From Colwellia sp. PAMC 20917 (lineage in GTDB: Bacteria > Pseudomonadota > Gammaproteobacteria > Enterobacterales > Alteromonadaceae), in contig NZ_CP014944.1 of NCBI RefSeq assembly GCF_001767295.1, forward strand, positions 1,426,001 to 1,490,000: a DNA stretch of 64,000 bases, given 5' to 3'. Positions 27,152 to 34,996 of this stretch are shown one piece after another (position 1 is the stretch's first letter; every line of letters begins with the position of its first letter). Both the position numbers and the translations under genes were made by a program. The notes under the pieces are model-generated. The model did no database searches and was not told the origin of the DNA. It was given only the letters and a program-made list of their open reading frames with translations.

Positions 27152-28201
27152 TTAGTCAATTCCTAAAGTCTGAATATCTATTTGAGCACGATTAAAATCA
27201 TCTATACGGCCGATATCCAACCAATATTCGTGGAATGGAAACATTAGTACACCTTGATCTAAATACCTTTCCAATAGTGTTGGCATATCGACTACTTCAT
27301 TACTATTAACTTGCTCTATGATTTTTCGTCCAACGACATATATTCCAGCATTAACATGAAAGCGCTGCATAGGCTTTTCTACCATGCTTTTGATTTTATT
27401 CCCTTCGCTTTCAATTACACCGAACGGCACTTGATATTTATATTCACGAACACACATTGTTGCATTGGCGTCATTCTCATTATGAAAAGTGAGTAAGGCT
27501 TCTAAATCAACTTTTGTCAGTACATCTCCGTTCATCATGATTACAGGTAGTTCCGGTAAATCTTTGGGCAGTAACCCTAAAGCACCTCCAGTTCCAAGCG
27601 GCTCTTCTTCATGTACATAGTTTATCGATACCCCCCATTTTTCTCCGTTCCCGAAATATTCTTTTATCATTTCGGGTAAGTAATGAGTTGAAATATAAAA
27701 ATTGTGAAAGCCCGATTTAACAAAACCTAAAAGTACCGTTTCTAATATTGGTTTATCTCCCACTTTCAACAATGGTTTAGGACAATTATCAGTTAAAGGC
27801 TTTAATCTACTGCCAAAGCCACCAGCCATTAAAAACACAGGGTTATCGTACTTAGCTTTTTGGGTTATGTGATGTATTGTCTCCAAACCAATTACGATTC
27901 CTTTATCTAAAATAGGAATAGAATTAAGCTGCTTAGTATTCATCAACTCTAAAAGTTGATATTTAGAGGTATTACAGTTGGCAACGGTAGGCGTTGTAAA
28001 CATAATTTCAGAAATAGGATGAGATAAAGGAACACCATTAATTAATGCTCTTCGTATGTCACCATCAGTGACCGTGCCTAATAAACGATTGTCAATGTCA
28101 ACGACCAACGCAAGTTGTAGCGCTTCACTATCAATGATTTTTAGAACCTCTTGTATGTTACTTAAAGGGGAAACTAGTATATTCTTCCAATCTTGACTCA
28201 T
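27152..28201 (-). CDS. ptmE: GlcN-1-phosphate guanylyltransferase, CBS-NTP transferase fusion (PtmE-like)
   Basis: This 349-residue fusion begins with two CBS domains (about 1-120; GTVTDGDIRRALI and NSIPILDKG are typical). The C-terminal sugar-phosphate nucleotidyltransferase domain opens VFLMAGGFGSRLKPLT and shows CPKPLLKVGDKPI, LGTGGALG, MNGDVLT and VEKP. This is the PtmE architecture. Campylobacter PtmE makes GDP-GlcN/GlcNAc, so the pathway is GDP-linked rather than UDP-linked. The ATG lies one base past where legH would end if its G-run were in frame. That suggests a tightly packed ancestral operon. Confidence 0.85.
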   Translation of the reverse strand: MSQDWKNILVSPLSNIQEVLKIIDSEALQLALVVDIDNRLLGTVTDGDIRRALINGVPLSHPISEIMFTTPTVANCNTSKYQLLELMNTKQLNSIPILDKGIVIGLETIHHITQKAKYDNPVFLMAGGFGSRLKPLTDNCPKPLLKVGDKPILETVLLGFVKSGFHNFYISTHYLPEMIKEYFGNGEKWGVSINYVHEEEPLGTGGALGLLPKDLPELPVIMMNGDVLTKVDLEALLTFHNENDANATMCVREYKYQVPFGVIESEGNKIKSMVEKPMQRFHVNAGIYVVGRKIIEQVNSNEVVDMPTLLERYLDQGVLMFPFHEYWLDIGRIDDFNRAQIDIQTLGID

Positions 28202-28255
28202 ATTAACTTATTACCTTTTTGAATATACGTGCGGGATAGCAAATAGTGTTTTTAG

Positions 28256-28843
28256 CTACGTCTTTAGTGATAGTGCCCCCCCCCCAACAACAACATTTTC
28301 ATTTACATTAATTGACTGAATAATTGAAGAACCAGTACCAAAATGAACATTTTCTTTTGAGGTCACTTGTCCACTAATAGTGACGCCTGGCGCGATATGG
28401 TTATTGCTTCCTATAGTACAATCATGATCAACTATTGAACCCGTGTTTACGATACTATTGTAACCAACACTTGTTCCTGTTTGTATAATTGCGCCACGCA
28501 TGACTTGTACACCTTCTTCTAAAGTAGCATACCTAGACACGCAAGCTTCTTCAGAAACTAGTGTTGCAAAGCTATAACCTAAATCTTTATATTTATTATA
28601 AAAATCAGCTCTTAAAGTATTCCCTGGTAATGAGCCAATACCATTGACCAATTTAACCACTGTTTTATCAAACTGCAAAATATTCTCATCTGATTTAAAC
28701 CAATGAAAATCTGAAAATAATTTTTGATTAATTGCTGGAAGTGGAGATATATAACCAAGAATATTAATCTTTTGCTCAATTAACATATCTAATAGAACGG
28801 AAGCATGTCCTCCAGAGCCAATTAATAAAACGCCATCATTCAT
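28256..28843 (-). CDS. legH: LegH/NeuD-type acetyltransferase, frameshifted at a G10 tract
   Basis: The 195 residues form a NeuD-type protein. A Rossmann-like start (LLIGSGGHASVLLDML) is followed by left-handed beta-helix hexapeptides (VNTGSIVDHDCTIGSNNHIAPG). This family N-acetylates the 4-amino sugar precursor (LegH) or O-acetylates sialic acids. As read, the protein ends abruptly after VVVGGGALSLKT. A run of ten C on the plus strand (28276-28285) sits there. With eleven, the frame continues GTITKDVAKNT...FKKVIS to a TAA at 28203-28205, giving 213 residues with the canonical VGxGxxxTKDV motif. So the given state is off, truncated, or a sequencing error. It overlaps legI by 8 bases. Confidence 0.82.
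   Translation of the reverse strand: MNDGVLLIGSGGHASVLLDMLIEQKINILGYISPLPAINQKLFSDFHWFKSDENILQFDKTVVKLVNGIGSLPGNTLRADFYNKYKDLGYSFATLVSEEACVSRYATLEEGVQVMRGAIIQTGTSVGYNSIVNTGSIVDHDCTIGSNNHIAPGVTISGQVTSKENVHFGTGSSIIQSINVNENVVVGGGALSLKT
28276..28285 (-). repeat. Homopolymeric G10 tract in legH, candidate phase-variation switch
   Basis: Ten consecutive G (minus strand) lie within the codons for GGG near residue 187 of legH. Plus one or minus two bases restores the family C-terminus; plus one also gives the family spacing. Such tracts slip readily during replication. Confidence 0.75.
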
Positions 28844-29912
28844 TAATTAGATCACCTATCTGATAATCATTTATTGCTTCTTTGCCAAGTAACTCCCAGT
28901 AATTAATCGGATTTTGTCCTGAGCCGGGACGTTTTGTAGTCATATTGTCTTTACTAAAAACAGCTCCTTTATTAATAACTTGCTCCGCAACGAGGCTTTT
29001 CCTTGCAACCGATTTATTTTTGACTTCTGAAGGCCTTGGGCCTTTAAGACCATCACCCAATGCTAACTCAATGTTCCGAATACCATCAATCATAGCTTTT
29101 AACTGTTCAGGCTCGAGTGACGCTTTGTGATCTGGACCTTCCATATTGCAATCTAAAGTAAAGTGTTTCTCTATTATTGTTGCTTCTCTAGCAACCGCAG
29201 CGACAGGAATGTGGATACCAGCACTATGATCTGAATAACCAACAGGTAATTTGAACGCATTAGCTATCGTATCCATTGCCTTAAGGTTAATATCTTGCAA
29301 AGGTGCAGGGTATTCTGTTGTACAATGAAGAATTGTCACTTTTTCTTTAAGCATTTTTTGACCAAGTTCAGAATAATATGCTTTTTCGAAAGCTTGAATA
29401 CTTGGTTTCTCTGTTTTTTTTGCTACATAACCAAAGGCGATAACGCCTAATGCTGTTTCTATTTCAGCCAAAGTAGCCATTCCTGTAGAAACAATTAAAT
29501 CACAGCCAGTTTGGGCATGTTCAAGCACTAAGGGGGCATTAGTTAAATCACCGGAGGGTATCTTTAGTTTTTTTAATTTTAAATCATTCACTAAAAACTT
29601 TAAGCTTTCAGAATCAAAGGCTGTAGATAAGAATTCAATACCTAAATTGTTGCAGTAATCAACTAATTTAAAATGAAATTCAAAACTTAACTCTAAACGG
29701 CTAAGCATAGCAAGTTGAGATTCTTCTTTCTTTGTATTAGTTATTTGGTAATCACATTGCTTAGCATCAGCTGTAACTAATCGTTTTGCTTTAAATGTTT
29801 GAAATTTCACTATATCCGCACCGGATTTTTTAGCGACATCAACCAATTGAAAAGCTAATTTTTCATCTCCATTATGATTAACCCCGGCTTCAGCAATAAT
29901 AAGTACAGCCAT
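28836..29912 (-). CDS. legI: N,N'-diacetyllegionaminic acid synthase, LegI-like
   Basis: The 358-residue NeuB-family enzyme has LIIAEAGVNHNGD (4-16), VKFQTFKAKRLVT, LSTAFD, KIPSGDLTN, STGMATLAEIETAL, LHCTTEYPAP and VGYSDHSAGI. A C-terminal SAF domain includes KRPGSGQNP. EAGVNHNG and the KIPSG spacing are typical of the legionaminic/PtmC-type synthases, in contrast to EVGQAHDG in set 1. It condenses the 2,4-diamino-6-deoxymannose product of LegG with phosphoenolpyruvate. The stop overlaps legH and it starts two bases after the deacetylase gene. Confidence 0.88.
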   Translation of the reverse strand: MAVLIIAEAGVNHNGDEKLAFQLVDVAKKSGADIVKFQTFKAKRLVTADAKQCDYQITNTKKEESQLAMLSRLELSFEFHFKLVDYCNNLGIEFLSTAFDSESLKFLVNDLKLKKLKIPSGDLTNAPLVLEHAQTGCDLIVSTGMATLAEIETALGVIAFGYVAKKTEKPSIQAFEKAYYSELGQKMLKEKVTILHCTTEYPAPLQDINLKAMDTIANAFKLPVGYSDHSAGIHIPVAAVAREATIIEKHFTLDCNMEGPDHKASLEPEQLKAMIDGIRNIELALGDGLKGPRPSEVKNKSVARKSLVAEQVINKGAVFSKDNMTTKRPGSGQNPINYWELLGKEAINDYQIGDLINE

Positions 29913-29914
29913 AA

Positions 29915-30583
29915 TTAGCTAATCTCCTTTAGTAACATAAATGATTCTGCTGCTTCACAGTTTGATTGTACACCACGAAGATAAGCTAATGAACGAATTG
30001 CTTTCGGACTTCTTGGAAAAGGAAATACTCCCATTTCTGATTCAAAAATATTCAATATATTTAATTTTTGTTCTAAATGTTTTTCTATATTAACAAATAC
30101 GTTGGGTTTAAATCCGGGGTCTTCTGGTTTCATCGAGAAATCAGTTTCTGATATTGTTTCATAGGCTAAAACACGTTTCACAAATGGATATCGAAAAGAT
30201 TTAGTAGCTGACATTACAGCATCGAATACGACTTCATGATCGCTATGTGCATCATTACGATATACAGTATATACAACTTCTGGTCTTACTTGATTAACGA
30301 CATCAGAAATAGCGCCTATAACATCTCCCAGGGCTAAGCTATCAAGCTTAGCTGGGGGCAGTCTTAATTGAAAGGTTTCAGTTATCTCATAGCTTTCAAT
30401 TACTTTAGAAATTTCCACTCTTCTAGTTTCTATTTGCAGTTCAGTAAAACCTGTTTCTATACTCATGCCTGTGACTAAGAGCCAATAAACTTCATCGCCA
30501 TTTGCAATATGCTTTAGTATTGTTCCACCACAGCCTAAAGACTCATCATCAGCATGAGGAGCTACAACTAATATTTTTTTCAT
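29915..30583 (-). CDS. PIG-L family N-deacetylase
   Basis: The 222-residue protein has the PIG-L/LmbE metal-binding motif PHADDE (9-14) and a second metal ligand segment HSDHE (113-117). These enzymes remove N-acetyl groups from sugars with Zn. The gene overlaps the formyltransferase by four bases and sits inside the Leg operon. I infer that it frees an amino group on the Leg-type sugar or its precursor, which the formyltransferase then modifies. The order of the reactions and the exact substrate are not shown by the sequence. Confidence 0.82.
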   Translation of the reverse strand: MKKILVVAPHADDESLGCGGTILKHIANGDEVYWLLVTGMSIETGFTELQIETRRVEISKVIESYEITETFQLRLPPAKLDSLALGDVIGAISDVVNQVRPEVVYTVYRNDAHSDHEVVFDAVMSATKSFRYPFVKRVLAYETISETDFSMKPEDPGFKPNVFVNIEKHLEQKLNILNIFESEMGVFPFPRSPKAIRSLAYLRGVQSNCEAAESFMLLKEIS

Positions 30584-31476
30584 AGATAATCACCTACTTG
30601 GGGTAACTTATTCATTTCAAGGTTAAATAACTCTATCGCTGTATCCCCGCCAGTTTTAACTATCATATTGGCATCCCCAGTACTTAATACCGTGCCTGGT
30701 TCTATATTCCGAGAAAATAACTCTTTTGATATTTTACTTTCCCACACTGATTGTAATTCATCCAGATACTGAAATTCAGCACCAGGATATGGTTTCGCCA
30801 ACGCACGGATTAAATTATAAATATCGACAGCTTGCATTCTCCAATCAATTAAACCATCTTTTCTTGTTCTCTTACGCCAATTTGTTGCTTTACTATGATC
30901 TTGGCATGTGAACTGAGCTGTTCCATCAGCTAACGCTAAAGTAAAATCTTTTATTTGCAATTCCATTGCATCTAGAATTTTATTATATAAAGCCTTTGCG
31001 TTATCCCTCTGGTCAATATCTATATCTACTTGGCTCAATATCGGCCCCGTATCAGCTCCTTCTTCCATTTGAAAAAATGTTGATGCGGTAACCTCTAAAC
31101 CTAACGCTAATGCCCAAATTATAGGGTGCCGCCCCCGATTTTCTGGTAGTTTAGCTGGATGAAAGCCAATAATACCTTTAGGTGGCATATCAATAAATTC
31201 ATTTTCGAGAAGGTAGCTCCAACCAAAACAATATATAACATCTGGTTGATAAATAAGCATAAAGTCAATACTTGCATGTTTATTTTTATTCTCTTCAAAA
31301 TGGCATGGAATGCTATTACTTTTACAAACACCGGACAAGTCAACATGATCAGCATTGAACATTGATTTATCTTTTGTAATAACCGCAACAACTTCAATAT
31401 CATGTTGTTTCAATGAAAGTAGCACATTCAAAGCTAACAAACTTGATTCAACACAACCGATAAAACCAACTTTCAT
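30580..31476 (-). CDS. Sugar N-formyltransferase (Fmt-like fold)
   Basis: The 298-residue protein has the formyltransferase fold that uses N10-formyl-tetrahydrofolate. FHPAKLPENRG (105-115) carries the catalytic histidine and loop. EEGADTGPI (138-146) carries the catalytic aspartate, and a C-terminal domain contains WRKRTRKDGLIDW. The asparagine that normally precedes the histidine by two positions is a glycine here (IGFH). This variant is one I associate with O-antigen-type formyltransferases, not with the tRNA enzyme. It shares single-base overlap with legG. A true methionyl-tRNA formyltransferase is unlikely given context. Confidence 0.8.
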   Translation of the reverse strand: MKVGFIGCVESSLLALNVLLSLKQHDIEVVAVITKDKSMFNADHVDLSGVCKSNSIPCHFEENKNKHASIDFMLIYQPDVIYCFGWSYLLENEFIDMPPKGIIGFHPAKLPENRGRHPIIWALALGLEVTASTFFQMEEGADTGPILSQVDIDIDQRDNAKALYNKILDAMELQIKDFTLALADGTAQFTCQDHSKATNWRKRTRKDGLIDWRMQAVDIYNLIRALAKPYPGAEFQYLDELQSVWESKISKELFSRNIEPGTVLSTGDANMIVKTGGDTAIELFNLEMNKLPQVGDYL

Positions 31477-32651
31477 TAGATATCCTCTAAATCATTAAAT
31501 TTTTTATTAATAATTTTATTTAACGGATAGTTAATTAATTGCTCAACAATACGTGTTGATGAATCACCGTGCCCATATGGATTTATTGTACCTTGGCAGA
31601 ACTGTTTAAATTTTTGACTCAATGCTCTTTCTAAGGCAAGCCTAATTGAAGCAACAGATTCATCGCAACTTAATACCGTATCACCACCGATACGGCCTTT
31701 TTGACGATTGCCAATGTTTACCGTGGGGACTTTAAAAGATGGGGTTTCAATTAAGCCACTCGATGAATTACCTATAACAACCTCACAATATTTCATTAAA
31801 CTTAGGTAGCGAAGTTGCCCTAGTGATTGCACTAATAAAACTCGACTCTGATTCAATGTTTTGTAATCATCGAGTATTTTTATCAGTTTACGCCCGTTAG
31901 TATCAGCGTTGGGATACGTTATTATTAATTGATGTTCAGGATATTCGTCTAAAACTTTTAATAAATTTATTAGTGAACTAGATGCTCCATCACTTTCTAA
32001 TGTTACAGGGTGGTATGTCACCATGATGTAGGGTTTATTTAATTCGAAGTCAATTGCTGACGGTAACTCATCTAATTCAATTAATTTCAGTTTTACAATA
32101 CTATCTATACCCGGAGCACCAAAATTAAAGACTCTTTCGGGTTGTTCTCCAAGTTGCATTATTCTTTTTTGATATTGCGCTGTTGCTGCAAAGTGTAGAT
32201 GAGACATTTTAGTAATAGAATGACGAACCGCTTCATCTATTAAGCCTTCAGTAGTCTCTCCGCCGTGGATATGCGCGACAGGAACACATGCTATCATTGC
32301 CGCTTGTGCTATTGCCATCGATTCGAACCGATCTCCTAGAAGAACAATAAGGTCTGGCTTTTGTCTTTCTATAGCTTCTGCAGCGTTAATTAGTGCTAAC
32401 CCCATTGATTTTGAAATACCTACAGGGGAGTCCGATGATAGTAAAAACTCCATCCTCTCCACTATTGGAAAACCATCAGCCTCTATTTGTTTTACTGTAT
32501 AACCAAATTCAGGTGACATATGCATACCACCGACAAACAATTGCAGATCAACATTCTCCGATTCATTTAGTGACTTAATTATCCAATATAATAAACCGTA
32601 TTCTGCTCGAGTTCCGGTGAAGACTGCTATTTTTCGCATACTATTGTCCAT
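31476..32651 (-). CDS. legG: Hydrolysing nucleotide-sugar 2-epimerase, LegG-like
   Basis: The 391-residue GT-B-like enzyme has KIAVFTGTRAEYGLLYW at the N-terminus, LLGDRFESMAIAQAA, HIHGGETTEGLIDEAVRHS and the C-terminal EVVIGNSSSGLIETPSFKVPTVNIGNRQKGR. In the legionaminic pathway LegG releases 2,4-diacetamido-trideoxy-mannose from the GDP-linked precursor. A start at the fifth codon (ATG, 32639) is also plausible because the family usually opens MRKIAVFTG. The longer form overlaps legC by 11 bases. Confidence 0.87.
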   Translation of the reverse strand: MDNSMRKIAVFTGTRAEYGLLYWIIKSLNESENVDLQLFVGGMHMSPEFGYTVKQIEADGFPIVERMEFLLSSDSPVGISKSMGLALINAAEAIERQKPDLIVLLGDRFESMAIAQAAMIACVPVAHIHGGETTEGLIDEAVRHSITKMSHLHFAATAQYQKRIMQLGEQPERVFNFGAPGIDSIVKLKLIELDELPSAIDFELNKPYIMVTYHPVTLESDGASSSLINLLKVLDEYPEHQLIITYPNADTNGRKLIKILDDYKTLNQSRVLLVQSLGQLRYLSLMKYCEVVIGNSSSGLIETPSFKVPTVNIGNRQKGRIGGDTVLSCDESVASIRLALERALSQKFKQFCQGTINPYGHGDSSTRIVEQLINYPLNKIINKKFNDLEDI

Positions 32652-33792
32652 TATTTACTGGTGAACTAGGAATATTGACTAAAGTCGATTCGAGCCATTC
32701 AGAAATGGGTAAAGCTCCTCGTTTAGCGTTTTGAAACATTGGCAATCGATGCATTAATTTCCATATTGGACGAGTCATCACCCCTTGTGCATTAGTTTCT
32801 TTAATAAAGGTTTCACGTGTTTCACTATTTGGGCAAATAATTGCATTTAACCAATAATTTGATTTAGCATAATCAGGTTCGGTTATAAAGGTAAATTCCG
32901 AATCGGCAAAAAAATTATTATATTGCTGCGCCAATGCTCGCTTTTGTTGAATAAATTTAGGTAATACTTCCATTTGAGCACAGCCCAATGCAGCGTTTAA
33001 GTTCGGCAGGCGATAATTAAAACCAGCTTCATCATGAAAAAATTCGTAAGGGTGAGGTACTTTGGCTGTAGTGGTTACATGCTTAGTATGCATACCTTCT
33101 TCATAATTTTTACATAAAACCATACCGCCACCACCGGTGGTAATAACTTTATTACCATTAAAGCTAACTGCACTGAAAGAACCAAAAGTGCCTGTGTGCT
33201 GCCCTTTATAAAAAGAACCTAAACTTTCAGCAGCATCTTCTACTAACTTTAAATTCCACTTAACACAAACAGCCATTAGTTCCTCAAGCTCCACAGGATG
33301 ACCAAAAGTATGCATAGGGACTACCGCACGAAATACCTGTTGAGTAACGTTATGCTGACTGAAACCATCATTATTAATAAAGGCATTATCTTCGAGGTAA
33401 CACTCTAACGCTTTAGGGCATAAACCTAAACTTATCTTCGATACATCTACAAATACCGGCTCTGCGCCCATATGATATAACGCATTACAGGTGGCAACAA
33501 AAGTTAATGCCTGAGTAATAACAAGATCACCTGATTTTACACCTGCCATATACAATGCGGTATGCAATGCTGCCGTACCGTTTACTGTTGCAATTGCTTT
33601 TGCTGTACCCGTAAAGGCTTCAATTTGCTGTTCGAACTGATCAACATATTTACCAACACTAGAGACAAAGGTGCTCTCGATAGTATTATTCACATACTCT
33701 TTTTCATTACCTGCAAAAGTAGGCGCATGAAGAGGAATAAACTCTTTGGTTTGATAAGTATCTTGAACGAATTTTACTAACTTATTATGCAT
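32641..33792 (-). CDS. legC: PLP-dependent aminotransferase, LegC-like
   Basis: The 383-residue DegT/DnrJ/EryC1-type sugar aminotransferase adds the 4-amino group to the 4-keto nucleotide sugar made by LegB. Visible landmarks are IPLHAPTFAGNEKEYV, TVNGTAALHTAL (PLP phosphate site), EDAAES (185-190, aspartate to PLP nitrogen) and SFNGNKVITTGGGG with the Schiff-base lysine at 215. GFNYRLPNLNAALGCAQ follows. The text fits the LegC subgroup. It begins eleven bases after the dehydratase stop. Confidence 0.9.
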   Translation of the reverse strand: MHNKLVKFVQDTYQTKEFIPLHAPTFAGNEKEYVNNTIESTFVSSVGKYVDQFEQQIEAFTGTAKAIATVNGTAALHTALYMAGVKSGDLVITQALTFVATCNALYHMGAEPVFVDVSKISLGLCPKALECYLEDNAFINNDGFSQHNVTQQVFRAVVPMHTFGHPVELEELMAVCVKWNLKLVEDAAESLGSFYKGQHTGTFGSFSAVSFNGNKVITTGGGGMVLCKNYEEGMHTKHVTTTAKVPHPYEFFHDEAGFNYRLPNLNAALGCAQMEVLPKFIQQKRALAQQYNNFFADSEFTFITEPDYAKSNYWLNAIICPNSETRETFIKETNAQGVMTRPIWKLMHRLPMFQNAKRGALPISEWLESTLVNIPSSPVNNGQ

Positions 33793-33803
33793 GTCAATTC
33801 CAA

Positions 33804-34994
33804 CTACATTTTACTATCGAGATATTTGCCTGTTTCTTTATGACCAAACGCGGGGATCATCTTAAAGAATAATTCGACAATTTCATTCTTAGTCCAAGCT
33901 TGTGCTTTCTTTAGTTTGCTAATTGTTTGTTCAAATTCTGTCACTAATTCAGGATCAAATAAAGCTTCATTTTTTATCACGCCTAAGTTTTCAAAGCGAT
34001 TCATATCAAGGGTTTCATTATCAGTAAAAAATTCTTCAAAATCTTTTTCTCCCGTAGTATCACTGTCGGTAAACAAACAAGGCCATTTACCTTGTTGCGG
34101 TAATGAATGTGCTAATTCTCTAGCTTCATCTTCTGTTGTACATAAGTAAGGTTCATAACCTAGATTGTCTAAATATTTAACGGCAATATCAGCGAAGGTA
34201 ATTAAGTGAAGGGCCTCACTTAATTTTGGAAAAAATATATCGCGGTTTTCACCAAAGATACACGACATCAAACAAAGCTCACCAGACTCTTGAGGTGTAA
34301 CAAAGTAGCGTTTTATATCACGAGGAGCAACTATAGGCTGGCGTTTTTGGATGCGCTGGTTAAAGCCATGCAACAATGAACCATCAGAAAAGGCTACATT
34401 CGCAAAACGTGCTGTTGATATAGCAATATCCGCGCTGCGGCGCATTAAAAACATTTCCATAATACGCTTAGAAGCCCCCATCATATTAACGGGATTTGCA
34501 GCTTTGTCAGTAGAAACACAGAAATATTTTTTGCTGCCCTTTTCGGCAGATTGTTTCATGGTTTTTTCGGTGTTAAAAACATTAACATCGATCATGCGCA
34601 TTAATGTATAAGGATCCTTTTCACTACGAACATGCTTTAATGCTGACAGGTTAAGTACATAATCATACTTTCCATCCGCTTTTATAAATGCATCATATTC
34701 AATTGATCCAATATCCAAAGCAAATGTTTGAAAATCACCTTTGATGTAACCAAATGAGCTACGAATATCACGTACTAGCTCAACCATGTTGTTTTCACTT
34801 ATATCGACAACATGAATTTTTTTAGGATTACGCTTGAAAATTTCTTTAGTGACAGCTTGACCAATAGAGCCCGCGCCCCCTAAAACTAGGAAGCTAGATT
34901 CTGACACTATCGTTTCTAACATCGTTTCGTGGTTTTTAATATCACCACTAAACAATTCTTCAGTACGGCCAATTAAAGGTAATATTGTATTCAT
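33804..34994 (-). CDS. legB: GDP-GlcNAc 4,6-dehydratase, LegB-like
   Basis: The 396-residue soluble SDR-type dehydratase has LVLGGAGSIGQAVTKEI (cofactor), LNLSALKHVRSEKDP, STDKAANPVNMMGASKR (active-site segment) and RFANVAFSDGSL. It lacks the membrane helices of the WbpM-like gene at 11733 and belongs to the short, Leg-specific branch. The start choice is between two adjacent ATGs (34997/34994); GGAG stands six bases before the second. It directly follows wecC, so the Leg genes appear spliced onto a wecB-wecC unit in one operon. Confidence 0.87.
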   Translation of the reverse strand: MNTILPLIGRTEELFSGDIKNHETMLETIVSESSFLVLGGAGSIGQAVTKEIFKRNPKKIHVVDISENNMVELVRDIRSSFGYIKGDFQTFALDIGSIEYDAFIKADGKYDYVLNLSALKHVRSEKDPYTLMRMIDVNVFNTEKTMKQSAEKGSKKYFCVSTDKAANPVNMMGASKRIMEMFLMRRSADIAISTARFANVAFSDGSLLHGFNQRIQKRQPIVAPRDIKRYFVTPQESGELCLMSCIFGENRDIFFPKLSEALHLITFADIAVKYLDNLGYEPYLCTTEDEARELAHSLPQQGKWPCLFTDSDTTGEKDFEEFFTDNETLDMNRFENLGVIKNEALFDPELVTEFEQTISKLKKAQAWTKNEIVELFFKMIPAFGHKETGKYLDSKM

Positions 34995-34996
34995 CA

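Noticed and set aside
30580-31476. Methionyl-tRNA formyltransferase
   Set aside because: It lies in a glycan operon with overlaps on both sides, has no def neighbour, and the catalytic Asn is Gly. A sugar formyltransferase is the better call.
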